A model generated the notes under the pieces. The model made no database searches, had not been told where the DNA came from, and saw only the letters and a list, made by a program, of their open reading frames with translations. From contig JAQGMG010000013.1 of NCBI GenBank assembly GCA_028292485.1, positions 62,001 through 126,000 on the forward strand: a DNA stretch of 64,000 nucleotides, given 5' to 3'. Source of the stretch: Rhodocyclales bacterium. Its GTDB lineage: Bacteria; Pseudomonadota; Gammaproteobacteria; Burkholderiales; Rhodocyclaceae. Position numbers and translations under genes: made by a program. This document shows positions 15,929 to 23,652 of this stretch, piece by piece (within the stretch, counting starts at the first letter, position 1; each line of letters starts with the position of its first letter).

Positions 15929-17911
15929 TCACGCTGCCTGCGCGGCAACGGCCTTGCTGGCGTCGCGTGTTGCCAGCTTGCGATAGCGCTTGTCACTTGC
16001 TGCCAGCACGCCACCCAGCGCCATCAACAGGCAACCGCCCCAGATCCAGCTGATGAAGGGCTTGTAATAGAGGCGCACGATCCACGTGTCTTCGCTCGTT
16101 GCTTCACCCATCGAGGCATAGATGTCGCGGAAGACGCCGTTGTCGAGCGATGCTTCCGTCATCGGTGATTGCGTTGCGGTGTAGATGCGCTTCTCCGGCG
16201 TGAGCGTGTTGATATGCACGCCGTTTCTCGACAGGTCGATCACACCGCGCGCAGCGATATAGTTGGGGCCATTGATCTGGTTCACCGCTTTCAGCGTGAA
16301 GTCATAGCCTGCCAGATGGGTACTGCTACCGATCTTGATCGGCACATCGGCATTCGTTTCCATGGTCTTCACCAGGGTTACGCCGATGATGAAAATGCCA
16401 ATGCCGTAATGTGCCAGCCACATGCCCCACCATGCCGATGGAATGTTCGACAGCTTTGACGACAGACTGGCGCTCTTGCGCTCGCCTGCATTTCCGTTCA
16501 ATCGTTCGCGCAGTAGCTGAATGCCGCCGAGCATGACCCAGGCTGCAAGGCTGAGGCCGAGCGCAGTGCGCCAGCTCAAAGCATGCAATGCTGCGGCGAT
16601 CCCGATACCCGCTACCGCGCTGACGGCAAGAGCCGGCGCCAGCTTGCGCAAAAGCGGTGTCAATGCATGACCTTTCCAGCGCACGAAAGGGGCCATGACC
16701 ATCAACAACACGACAGGTGTCATGACGGGGAAAAAGACTGCTTCAAAATAGGGTGGGCCGACCGAGAGCTTGCCGAGATTCAGCGCGTCGAGCAGCAGCG
16801 GGTAAAGCGTGCCGAGCATCACGGTGGCAGCAGCAACGGCGAGCAGCACGTTATTGGTGAGCAGAAAGGTCTCGCGCGAAACCGGCTCGAACTGACCACC
16901 ACCGACCAGTTTTGGCGCGCGCCAGGCATACAGTGCCAGTGATCCGCCGATGACAATGGCAAGCAGCGCCAGGATGAAGATGCCGCGACGTGGGTCGCTG
17001 GCGAATGCGTGCACTGAAGTCAGCACGCCGGAGCGCACGAGGAAGGTGCCGAGCAAGGAGAACGAGAAAGCGGCAATGGCCAGCAGCACCGTCCAGCTCT
17101 TGAAGGCGCCGCGCTTCTCCGTGACCGAGAGCGAATGAATCAGCGCCGTGCCGACCAGCCAGGGCATGAAGCTGGCATTTTCCACCGGATCCCAGAACCA
17201 CCAGCCGCCCCAGCCAAGTTCGTAATACGCCCAGCCGGAGCCGAGGGTGATGCCGCAGGTGAGGAAGACCCATGCGGCCAGCGTCCAGGGCCGCGACCAG
17301 CGTGCCCATGCGGCGTCGAGACGACCTGACAGCAAGGCGGAAATCGCGAACGCAAACGCCACCGAGAAACCGACATAGCCCATGTAGAGCAACGGCGGGT
17401 GGATGATCATGCCCGGGTCTTGCAGCAGCGGATTCAGATCCTGGCCCTCGAGCGCAGCAGGTAGCAGACGCTCGAAAGGGTTAGACGTGAACAGCATGAA
17501 TGCCAGGAAGCCAGAGCTCACCAGGCCGAGCACGCCGAGCACGCGCGCCACGAACGCTTCGGGCAGATTGCGCGCCAGCGATACCGCAAAAATCCATACC
17601 GTCAGCATCAGTGCCCACAGCAGCAAGGAGCCTTCATGGCTGCCCCACACGGCCGTGATGCGGTAGATCAACGGCAGCCTGGTGTTGGAATGCGAAGCGA
17701 CGTAGAGCACCGAGAAATCGTTGTTGATGAACGATACGGTGAGGCACAGAAAGCCCAGCGCCACCATCGCGAACAACAGGCGCGCAGCAGGACGCGCAAC
17801 ATTGATGAGTGCCGCATCGCCGCGATGCGCACCGATCAGTGGCACGCTGCCAAGCAGCACGGCGACGAGCAGGGCGAGGATGAGGGAGAAGTGGCCGAGT
17901 TCGGGGATCAT
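15929..17911 (-). CDS. ccmF: Haem lyase subunit CcmF
   Basis: 660-residue polytopic inner-membrane protein, the core of the CcmFHI haem ligation complex. Contains the tryptophan-rich WWD motif (GGWWFWDPVENASFMPWL), conserved periplasmic histidines such as IIHPPLLYMGYVG, and many membrane helices. A large periplasmic domain near the C-terminus contains YTATQSPMTEASLDNG. Length is normal for CcmF. The start lies 16 bases downstream of the ccmE stop. Confidence 0.95.
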   Translation of the reverse strand: MIPELGHFSLILALLVAVLLGSVPLIGAHRGDAALINVARPAARLLFAMVALGFLCLTVSFINNDFSVLYVASHSNTRLPLIYRITAVWGSHEGSLLLWALMLTVWIFAVSLARNLPEAFVARVLGVLGLVSSGFLAFMLFTSNPFERLLPAALEGQDLNPLLQDPGMIIHPPLLYMGYVGFSVAFAFAISALLSGRLDAAWARWSRPWTLAAWVFLTCGITLGSGWAYYELGWGGWWFWDPVENASFMPWLVGTALIHSLSVTEKRGAFKSWTVLLAIAAFSFSLLGTFLVRSGVLTSVHAFASDPRRGIFILALLAIVIGGSLALYAWRAPKLVGGGQFEPVSRETFLLTNNVLLAVAAATVMLGTLYPLLLDALNLGKLSVGPPYFEAVFFPVMTPVVLLMVMAPFVRWKGHALTPLLRKLAPALAVSAVAGIGIAAALHALSWRTALGLSLAAWVMLGGIQLLRERLNGNAGERKSASLSSKLSNIPSAWWGMWLAHYGIGIFIIGVTLVKTMETNADVPIKIGSSTHLAGYDFTLKAVNQINGPNYIAARGVIDLSRNGVHINTLTPEKRIYTATQSPMTEASLDNGVFRDIYASMGEATSEDTWIVRLYYKPFISWIWGGCLLMALGGVLAASDKRYRKLATRDASKAVAAQAA

Positions 17912-17927
17912 GATGATGGTTTCAGAG

Positions 17928-18374
17928 CTATGGCTTCATTGAGCGCGATGCTTGTTGCGCCTTGTCGACAGCGGCTTTGGCTTCCGGCGGCATATAGTTT
18001 TCGTCGTGCTTGGCGAGCACCTCGCTGGCGACGAAGTTGCCATCCGTGTCGAGCTTGCCCTGGGCAACTGCGCCCTTGCCGTCCTTGAAGAGATCCGGCA
18101 GCGCGCCCTTGTAGGTCACTGGAATACTCTTGACGGTATCGGTAATGACGAAGCGCACGGTCAGGCCATCTGCCGCGCGCTGGATCGAGCCCTTCTCCAC
18201 CATGCCGCCAATGCGGAAGTTGCGCCCTTTCGCCACCTTGCCGTCGGCCACATCGCTGGGCGTCTGGAAGAACACGAGATTGTCGTTAAAGGCATTCAGC
18301 ACCAGCGTGGCGGAAATGGCGAGCAGGGCTACGCCAGCGCCGATCCAGAGGAAACGTTTATGGCGCGCTTTCAC
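17928..18374 (-). CDS. ccmE: Haem chaperone CcmE
   Basis: 148-residue membrane-anchored periplasmic haem carrier. The start is taken as the GTG at 18374 ([12 protein letters not shown]...), the usual family N-terminus. A longer in-frame ATG at 18503 would run through ccmD and is rejected. The N-terminal helix is followed by an OB-fold domain with [11 protein letters not shown], and by [11 protein letters not shown] with His123 as the covalent haem ligand and Tyr127 completing the HxxxY motif. It takes haem from CcmC and passes it to CcmF. Confidence 0.92.
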   Translation of the reverse strand: MKARHKRFLWIGAGVALLAISATLVLNAFNDNLVFFQTPSDVADGKVAKGRNFRIGGMVEKGSIQRAADGLTVRFVITDTVKSIPVTYKGALPDLFKDGKGAVAQGKLDTDGNFVASEVLAKHDENYMPPEAKAAVDKAQQASRSMKP

Positions 18375-18408
18375 TTGCGAGGACGCTTTGTGCTGGTGAA
18401 TGCTTCTG

Positions 18409-18594
18409 TCATGTCGCGCTGCGATCCGTATCGAGTTGCTGCAAGCGGAGGAGCCGGTGCAGGGTGTCCCTCCGACGTCGCGACAGCGCCCAGAGTTCCG
18501 CAACGATCAGCGCCAGCGTTACGCCGTACGAGCCCCACACGAAGGCGCCGCGCCCGCCCATGTCGATGAAGGCCGCGAATGAATCCCAGTTCAT
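18409..18594 (-). CDS. ccmD: Haem exporter protein CcmD
   Basis: 61-residue single-span membrane protein that helps release holo-CcmE from the CcmABC complex. The sequence starts [20 protein letters not shown], followed by one helix ([17 protein letters not shown]) and a basic tail with [11 protein letters not shown], the classic CcmD pattern. The ATG at 18594 overlaps the ccmC stop by 4 bases. Longer frames upstream are ccmC shadows. Confidence 0.88.
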   Translation of the reverse strand: MNWDSFAAFIDMGGRGAFVWGSYGVTLALIVAELWALSRRRRDTLHRLLRLQQLDTDRSAT

Positions 18595-19331
18595 GCCTTG
18601 GCCCCCTGCAAACGGATTTCTGCTGCAGCCCAGTCCGTGCGCCGCTCGCGCTCGAGGATGATGCTGCGCACGCGCACCAGCGTGACGGCAATACTGTAGG
18701 CCCAGGCGGCGAGCGCCATGATCAGCATGCCGATGAGCATCGTGCTGGCCATGCTGGATTTGGTCAGGTTGATCGACGAGCCCTGGTGCAGCGTGTTCCA
18801 CCACTTCACCGAGAAATAGATGATCGGAATGTTGACGGCGCCGACCAGCGCAATGATGGCGCCAGCTTTGTCCGCGCGGCGCGCATCCTCGATGGCGTTG
18901 GTCAGGGCGATATGGCCGAAGTAGAGGAACAGCAGCAACAGTTGTGATGTCATGCGCGCATCCCAGGCCCAGTAGGTGCCCCAGGTCGGGCGGCCCCACA
19001 GCGCGCCGGTCCATAGCGCGAGAAAGCAGAACAGCGCGCCGGTCGGCGCCAATGCCTTTGCCATATAGAACGAAAGCCGCGTGCCAAGACCGAGGCCGAT
19101 AGCCGACCAGAATGCCATCGCCAGATAGATGACCATGCTCATCCACGCGGCGGGCACGTGAATGAAGATGATGCGATACACCTCACCTTGCACGGCATCA
19201 GTCGGCGCGGCGAAGAACGAGATGTACAGCCCGACTGTAGCGAGCACGGCGGCGATCACGCCGAACACGGGCGCCAGTGTGCCAGCGAGGGAATAGAAGG
19301 TCTGCGGAGAAGAAAATTTGAACAGATTCAT
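18591..19331 (-). CDS. ccmC: Haem transporter/ligase CcmC
   Basis: 246-residue inner-membrane protein with six helices that loads haem onto CcmE. The WWD-type motif WGTYWAWDARMTSQLLLLF and flanking conserved His (FIHVPAAWMS, KWWNTLHQG) are present. It lies between ccmB and ccmD, but an unusually long 140-base gap separates it from ccmB. That gap contains no convincing gene. Confidence 0.94.
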   Translation of the reverse strand: MNLFKFSSPQTFYSLAGTLAPVFGVIAAVLATVGLYISFFAAPTDAVQGEVYRIIFIHVPAAWMSMVIYLAMAFWSAIGLGLGTRLSFYMAKALAPTGALFCFLALWTGALWGRPTWGTYWAWDARMTSQLLLLFLYFGHIALTNAIEDARRADKAGAIIALVGAVNIPIIYFSVKWWNTLHQGSSINLTKSSMASTMLIGMLIMALAAWAYSIAVTLVRVRSIILERERRTDWAAAEIRLQGAKA

Positions 19332-19471
19332 GGTCTAGGTCTGGAGACCGCTTGAGCGCTGGCTGCGGGATGATACGCACAACATGCCCGCCATGCCATT
19401 GATTGACTTCAAGAAAGTGTGACTGCACGGGCTGGTCCTGCGTAATGACGGACCAGGTTTTCAATCCATCG

Positions 19472-20140
19472 TCAGTCCATCGTAATTCGCAGGGCCGCAG
19501 CGCTGGCAGAGGGCGCCAGCGCCAGCGCAGCGAACAGTCCGCCGCCCATCAATAACAGGTGGGCACGCAAGCCTATTCCACTGGCCCAGGCATCGACGCT
19601 GCCCGCGCCGAAGATCAGCACTGGCACCATCAGCGGCAGGACCAGCAGCGCCAGCAAGGAACCGGCGCCGCGCAGACCCAGCGTCAGCGCCGCCCCGATC
19701 GCCCCGATCAGCGACAGGATCGGCGTGCCGATCAGCAGGGCCAACGCCAGCACCTTGATGGCGCCGGGTTCCAGCCCGTACATCAGCGCCAGCAGCGGCG
19801 AGACCACCACCAGGGGCAGGCCGGTGCTCAGCCAATGCGCAGCGATCTTGGCGCTGACCCACGCCACGGGCGGCTCTTGTGACAGCAGCAATTGCTCCAG
19901 CACGCCGCTGTCGAAATCCTGGCTGAACATGCGCGGCAGGGCCAGCAAGGTGGCGAGCAGGGCTGCCACCCACACCACGCCGGGGCCGATGGCGCGCAGC
20001 TGATCCGGGTCGGAACCGACACCGAACGGGAACAGGCTGGCGACGACGACGAAGAAAGAAAGAGCCACGAGCAGGTCGGCTCGCGAGCGCCAGGCCAGCA
20101 GCAGGTCGCGACGCAGTACGGCGATGAAGGCATTGTTCAT
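19472..20140 (-). CDS. ccmB: Haem exporter permease CcmB
   Basis: 222-residue membrane subunit of the CcmAB ABC complex, which powers release of holo-CcmE. Six predicted helices with LRRDLLLAWRSRADLL at the N-terminus and MFSQDFDSGVLEQLLLS in the first cytoplasmic loop are family hallmarks. The ATG overlaps the ccmA stop by 4 bases. Confidence 0.93.
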   Translation of the reverse strand: MNNAFIAVLRRDLLLAWRSRADLLVALSFFVVVASLFPFGVGSDPDQLRAIGPGVVWVAALLATLLALPRMFSQDFDSGVLEQLLLSQEPPVAWVSAKIAAHWLSTGLPLVVVSPLLALMYGLEPGAIKVLALALLIGTPILSLIGAIGAALTLGLRGAGSLLALLVLPLMVPVLIFGAGSVDAWASGIGLRAHLLLMGGGLFAALALAPSASAAALRITMD

Positions 20141-20763
20141 GCGCTGAACGCTCCCACATCCAGAGTACGTACCGGCATGCCGAAATCCGCTTCCTGGTGT
20201 GAGGTGAAGATCACCATGCCGCCCGTGCTTGCGTGCTGCGCGATGACCTGCGCCAGCTCCGCCGCCGCAGCCACATCCAGCGCCGTGAAAGGCTCATCGA
20301 GAATCCAAAGCGGGCGCTGCGTTGCGAGGAACAGGCGCGCCAGACCGACTCGCCGCCGCTGTCCCTGCGACAAGACCTTGGCTGGCAGATCGAGCTGCTG
20401 ACCGAGACCGATGCGCGTCAGCGCCGCGCTGCAATCCGATGGGCTAACCGCATCGCCCGCCGCCGCGCAAGCGAAGTGCAGGTTTTCGAGTGGGGTCAGC
20501 AGATCGTTGAGAGCCGGCGCATGGCCGAGATAGAGCAGGGCGGCGTGAAAGCTTTCGCGCTCCTGCCGGATCGTCTTGCCCTGCCAGCGCACCTCGCCTG
20601 TATCGGGCGTCGCCAGTCCGCATAGCAGGCGCAACAGGCTCGTTTTGCCGACACCGTTGGCGCCAGCGATGCGCCATAACTCGCCCGCCTGCACCGACAG
20701 GCCCAAGCGGCGAAACAGCAGGCGGTCGCCGCGCAGGCAGGCCAGATCATGGATTTCCAACAT
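20137..20763 (-). CDS. ccmA: Cytochrome c biogenesis ATP-binding export protein CcmA
   Basis: 208-residue ABC ATPase of the CcmAB complex. Walker A is GANGVGKTS, the signature region is LSQGQRRRVGLARLFL, and Walker B is LWILDEPFTALD. The ATG at 20763 (MLEIHDLACLRG) fits the family. An in-frame upstream ATG at 20832 adds 23 unrelated residues. First gene of the ccm operon; no clear promoter hexamers were identified upstream. Confidence 0.93.
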   Translation of the reverse strand: MLEIHDLACLRGDRLLFRRLGLSVQAGELWRIAGANGVGKTSLLRLLCGLATPDTGEVRWQGKTIRQERESFHAALLYLGHAPALNDLLTPLENLHFACAAAGDAVSPSDCSAALTRIGLGQQLDLPAKVLSQGQRRRVGLARLFLATQRPLWILDEPFTALDVAAAAELAQVIAQHASTGGMVIFTSHQEADFGMPVRTLDVGAFSA

Positions 20764-20866
20764 AGGCGTGCATTCAACCACAGGCCGCGCCGCACGGGGA
20801 AACCCCCCCGTCTCTAACCGGCGGATGAACACACTCCGTCGTCTTGCGCTCAGGAACTGTCAGGCG

Positions 20867-21178
20867 TTACTGAAATGGAATGATATGGGCTTGAGTCGCC
20901 CGGTCGGTATCACGCCCCTTCTCTGGGCGCACGCATTGCACGGTGTTGACGAACCATGTTGCGACTCCCTTATCGTAGGAGCATTTATACGAGCCGAAGT
21001 TGGGGTCGAACATGTAGAGCTTTTCTCCGACCCGACACAGAGCAAGGGCGTGTGTCCCCGTTACTGAGGCGGCGGAGACCCTGGCCCACGTGGATGATTA
21101 CGCCATGTTGATTGCGAAGTACCGCCATCACCTGTCCTCCCGGAGCGTTGAACGCAATCCCGCGTTGATGATCGCCGT
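20867..21178 (-). pseudogene. Remnant of a C58/YopT-like cysteine protease domain
   Basis: One minus-strand frame reads coherent protein ending ...TVQCVRPEKG...IIPFQ at the stop 20867-20869. It contains THALALCRVGEKLYMFDPNFGSY. His followed by FDPNFG is typical of the C58 (YopT/AvrPphB) papain-like fold, where these residues are catalytic. Going upstream, the same frame has two in-frame stops around RYFAINMA, and the catalytic Cys region is absent. So this is a decayed C-terminal fragment. Similarity is judged by eye. It sits between ccmA and an unknown accessory gene. Confidence 0.45.
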
Positions 21179-21193
21179 ATGGTTAGAATTTTT

Positions 21194-22030
21194 CTATTCG
21201 ATTTTATCGATTTCTCGAAGGTAGGCTCCGTACTCAGCCTTATCTTCCATCTCCTCCCAGGACATCCATTCGGCTCCTCTCTTCATGACGTTGATGGCGC
21301 GTGCGGCACTCATAATTTCGGACTTCGTGAGAGGCGTAACCTCTATGTCCCTAGCCTCCTTGGCAAGCAAGGTTCTCCACACGTCGTCGAAAACAAAAAA
21401 GAGCTTCACATAGCCATCAGACACTTGGCTCTGACACGCTCTTGAAAAAACAAACAGTCCGTGCGCTCTGTGCTTTGCAACCCAGTTTTCTTGTAGCCAA
21501 ACATGGTGGTAAGCCGTTTTGCTTGCGGAGGACTTTGGTTCTTCTTCGAGCTCAATGACACGACACTCGCCGTTAACCATGTGTGTATCAGATCGGTTCC
21601 GGCTGCCGGCAAGCTCCTCATACAAAACCCCCCAAAATGCTCCGCCTGCTCCCAGTACGACCCATAGGGGAACGCCTACCGCAGAACCAAGAGCGGCTAT
21701 GCCTGCACTTTGCCCACCAAACAATGCAATTCCACCTACTGCTGCCCCGATACCAAACCTGCCTTTTGTTCCTATTTCGTTCCACGCAAGGCGCTTAACT
21801 TCGCCTGCAATAAGTGTGGCAATTGGCCATATGACCTTGCTCTGTATGGTTATCGCTAACGCATCCCTTACTCGCGCCGAGGTAGATTTGGGTAATGTTT
21901 TTATTCTTAATAGGCCATCAATCCAATGCTTGAGAGCCTCCTTCTCCGATTCACTAGCTTGTTGCGATATGCGAATGGCTAGTTGCCTATAGGACGACTC
22001 ATGTGCTGGATTTGGTGGTTTGGTGATCAT
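21194..22030 (-). CDS. Hypothetical protein with a glycine-rich membrane-like segment
   Basis: 278 residues with no recognised domain. The N-terminal third is charged and helical (SESEKEALKHWIDGLLRIK). Residues about 92-138 form a Gly/Ala-rich hydrophobic stretch (IGAAVGGIALFGGQSAGIA...) that could span or insert into a membrane. The C-terminal half is polar and acidic, ending WMSWEEMEDKAEYGAYLREIDKIE. Base composition is lower in GC than the ccm operon, suggesting transfer. It lies upstream of a decayed protease-like gene and downstream of a Cas2-like gene on the same strand. Confidence 0.7.
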   Translation of the reverse strand: MITKPPNPAHESSYRQLAIRISQQASESEKEALKHWIDGLLRIKTLPKSTSARVRDALAITIQSKVIWPIATLIAGEVKRLAWNEIGTKGRFGIGAAVGGIALFGGQSAGIAALGSAVGVPLWVVLGAGGAFWGVLYEELAGSRNRSDTHMVNGECRVIELEEEPKSSASKTAYHHVWLQENWVAKHRAHGLFVFSRACQSQVSDGYVKLFFVFDDVWRTLLAKEARDIEVTPLTKSEIMSAARAINVMKRGAEWMSWEEMEDKAEYGAYLREIDKIE

Positions 22031-22196
22031 GACGAGAAAGGTCTACGTGGAAGGGCAGCCGAAGCGTGCAGTTCGGAGGAAACCGGAATGGTTAGCCATT
22101 TTGCAGTAGATGTTCATAAATGTTGGACTGCCAGAGAAACAAGTATTTAGTCCCGTTTCCTTATCGCTAGCGCAGCGTAGGCATTAAAGAAAATGA

Positions 22197-22466
22197 CTAT
22201 AGATTGTCCTTAAGCCAGGATGAGCATTCGTCACTGAATCCAATCCAAGCAGCATCTCCCGACAGTATTGCAACCAAAAGACTATCGTTAAGATCAATGT
22301 GGGCAGCGAGTTTGTCTCGAATTTGAACTGACGTTAGATTTGACTTAACGATCCAAGTCGAGTCAAGACAATGCCACCAGAGGCCAAGAGCCTTGATGGC
22401 CTCAAAAAGCTCGTTGTAGTTTTGTCCCGGTCGGTTCAGGTCGTACCCAATCATAAATGTGGTCAT
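22197..22466 (-). CDS. Orphan Cas2-like small protein
   Basis: 89 residues starting MTTFMIGYDLNRPGQNY, with a first beta strand ending in Asp9 and a second half (STWIVKSNLTSVQIRDKL, LLVAILSGDAAWIGF) that follows the beta-alpha-beta ferredoxin pattern of Cas2 and its stand-alone relatives. Databases often label such proteins 'SinR family', from memory. There is no cas1 and no CRISPR array nearby, so an adaptation role is unlikely. A VapD-like nuclease or phage-related role is possible. Start ATG at 22466; an upstream CGTTTA-GG-TAAACG dyad (22500-22513) may mark its promoter. Confidence 0.6.
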   Translation of the reverse strand: MTTFMIGYDLNRPGQNYNELFEAIKALGLWWHCLDSTWIVKSNLTSVQIRDKLAAHIDLNDSLLVAILSGDAAWIGFSDECSSWLKDNL

Positions 22467-22600
22467 GAGAGCCCCGGTGAAGATGAGTGAAATAGCTAAC
22501 GTTTAGGTAAACGACATAGTTATATCTATACCTGATTATGCGTACGAATGAATGTATTTCGCATAGCTTCGATCATATTTGGCATCATGAGCGCTCGGCG

Positions 22601-23395
22601 CTACTCCACATTGAGATAGCCACGGTTCTCTACTACATCGAAGCTACGCATACCCTTGATGAGCGTCGCGCTAGGCATCCAGACCCAGCCTGCACTTGCA
22701 GGATTCACGTCGAGAACCAGGAATGACTCTGACGTCGCATCGTAGGCACCCAGCGGCGAAATGTGCCCGGCACCCTCCTGGCCGACTGCGCGGCGGCTGT
22801 AGGTGACGATGACAAAATCGCCGCGTCGCTTGAGGTTGTCGATGAGGTCGTTGCGGATGTCCGCGTCCGATATCTTGTCGTCAGCGATGACGAGTCGTGT
22901 GCGCAGGCCATTTGCGCGCAGTAGTTCGTCGAGCTGGCGTGTCTGGTAGCCGAAGTCCTGAATCTGCTTGCCGTTGATCGTGACGGGTTCGCCGAGGACC
23001 TGGGCGCGGGTCTTGGCGCCGCGGGCGATGACGTTGTCTTGCGTGAAGCGCGGCAGGCTGGGGTCGAATGCGGCGGGGACGTACTTGAGGTCTTCCGCGC
23101 GCAGGCGGCTGCGGTCGCGCGGCAGGTCCGGGCTGCGGCCACGGGCGGCGTTGAGGACAATGGCGGCCGTGGTGGGACCGCAGAACGCTGCGTTGGATTG
23201 CGCTTCGAACTGGTTTGCCAGGGCCGCGAAGTCGGCTTTCGCTGTGGAGCGGGTCAGGCGTGCCATGCCTTCGTCGGAGTCGAACGGTGTGAGCTGTTGT
23301 GCGAGGGCTGCTGGCGGTTCGTCTCCAGCGATGCTCGGAGCAACGGCGGTCGTCGCGATCAGGAATGCGAGGCTGATACGGACAAGGATGGACAT
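22601..23395 (-). CDS. Secreted phytochelatin-synthase-family cysteine protease
   Basis: 264-residue papain-like protein of the bacterial, half-length phytochelatin synthase type. The signal peptide ends near ...SIAG (about residue 24). The catalytic triad can be read: Cys72 in AFCGPTTAAIVLNA, His211 in GAGHISPLGAYD and Asp229 in FLVLDVNP. Plant enzymes condense glutathione into metal-binding phytochelatins, but bacterial short forms mostly hydrolyse glutathione to gamma-Glu-Cys and Gly. The export signal places it in the periplasm. No metal-resistance genes are adjacent. Confidence 0.88.
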   Translation of the reverse strand: MSILVRISLAFLIATTAVAPSIAGDEPPAALAQQLTPFDSDEGMARLTRSTAKADFAALANQFEAQSNAAFCGPTTAAIVLNAARGRSPDLPRDRSRLRAEDLKYVPAAFDPSLPRFTQDNVIARGAKTRAQVLGEPVTINGKQIQDFGYQTRQLDELLRANGLRTRLVIADDKISDADIRNDLIDNLKRRGDFVIVTYSRRAVGQEGAGHISPLGAYDATSESFLVLDVNPASAGWVWMPSATLIKGMRSFDVVENRGYLNVE

Positions 23396-23463
23396 TGGCG
23401 GCTCCGCACGTTTGTTGATAAACGAGTATATGCGCGGGGCACGGTATGCGTGAAGCGGCCTTC

Positions 23464-23591
23464 GTCATTCCCGCGTAGTGGGGTAAGCAGGCATTTCCGC
23501 ATGAGCGGAAAGCTCGCAAAGCGGGAATCCACTTCTACGTGATAACTCACCTTGTGCGAGCCAAGTGGATTCCCGCTTTCGCGGGAATGAC
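23464..23591. repeat. dRS3-like composite palindromic repeat (copy B)
   Basis: 128-base element starting GTCATTCCCGCG and ending CGCGGGAATGAC, with internal GCGGGAATCCAC and GTGGATTCCCGC. It matches the reverse complement of copy F (63808-63928) along most of its length, including the GGGGTAAGCAGGCA segment, so both derive from one composite unit. Confidence 0.85.
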
Positions 23592-23652
23592 GAGGCTAGA
23601 TGACGCCGAGGTACTGGATTGGCTCTCTGCGTGTTTGTGACAAGCGTCCGGT

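Noticed and set aside
19332-19471. Possible extra small gene between ccmB and ccmC (starts MKTWSVITQD...)
   Set aside because: TTG start, no ribosome site, runs into ccmC out of frame; likely spacer.
22197-22466. CRISPR locus next to the Cas2-like gene
   Set aside because: No array of regularly spaced direct repeats and no cas1 or effector gene was seen anywhere in the window.
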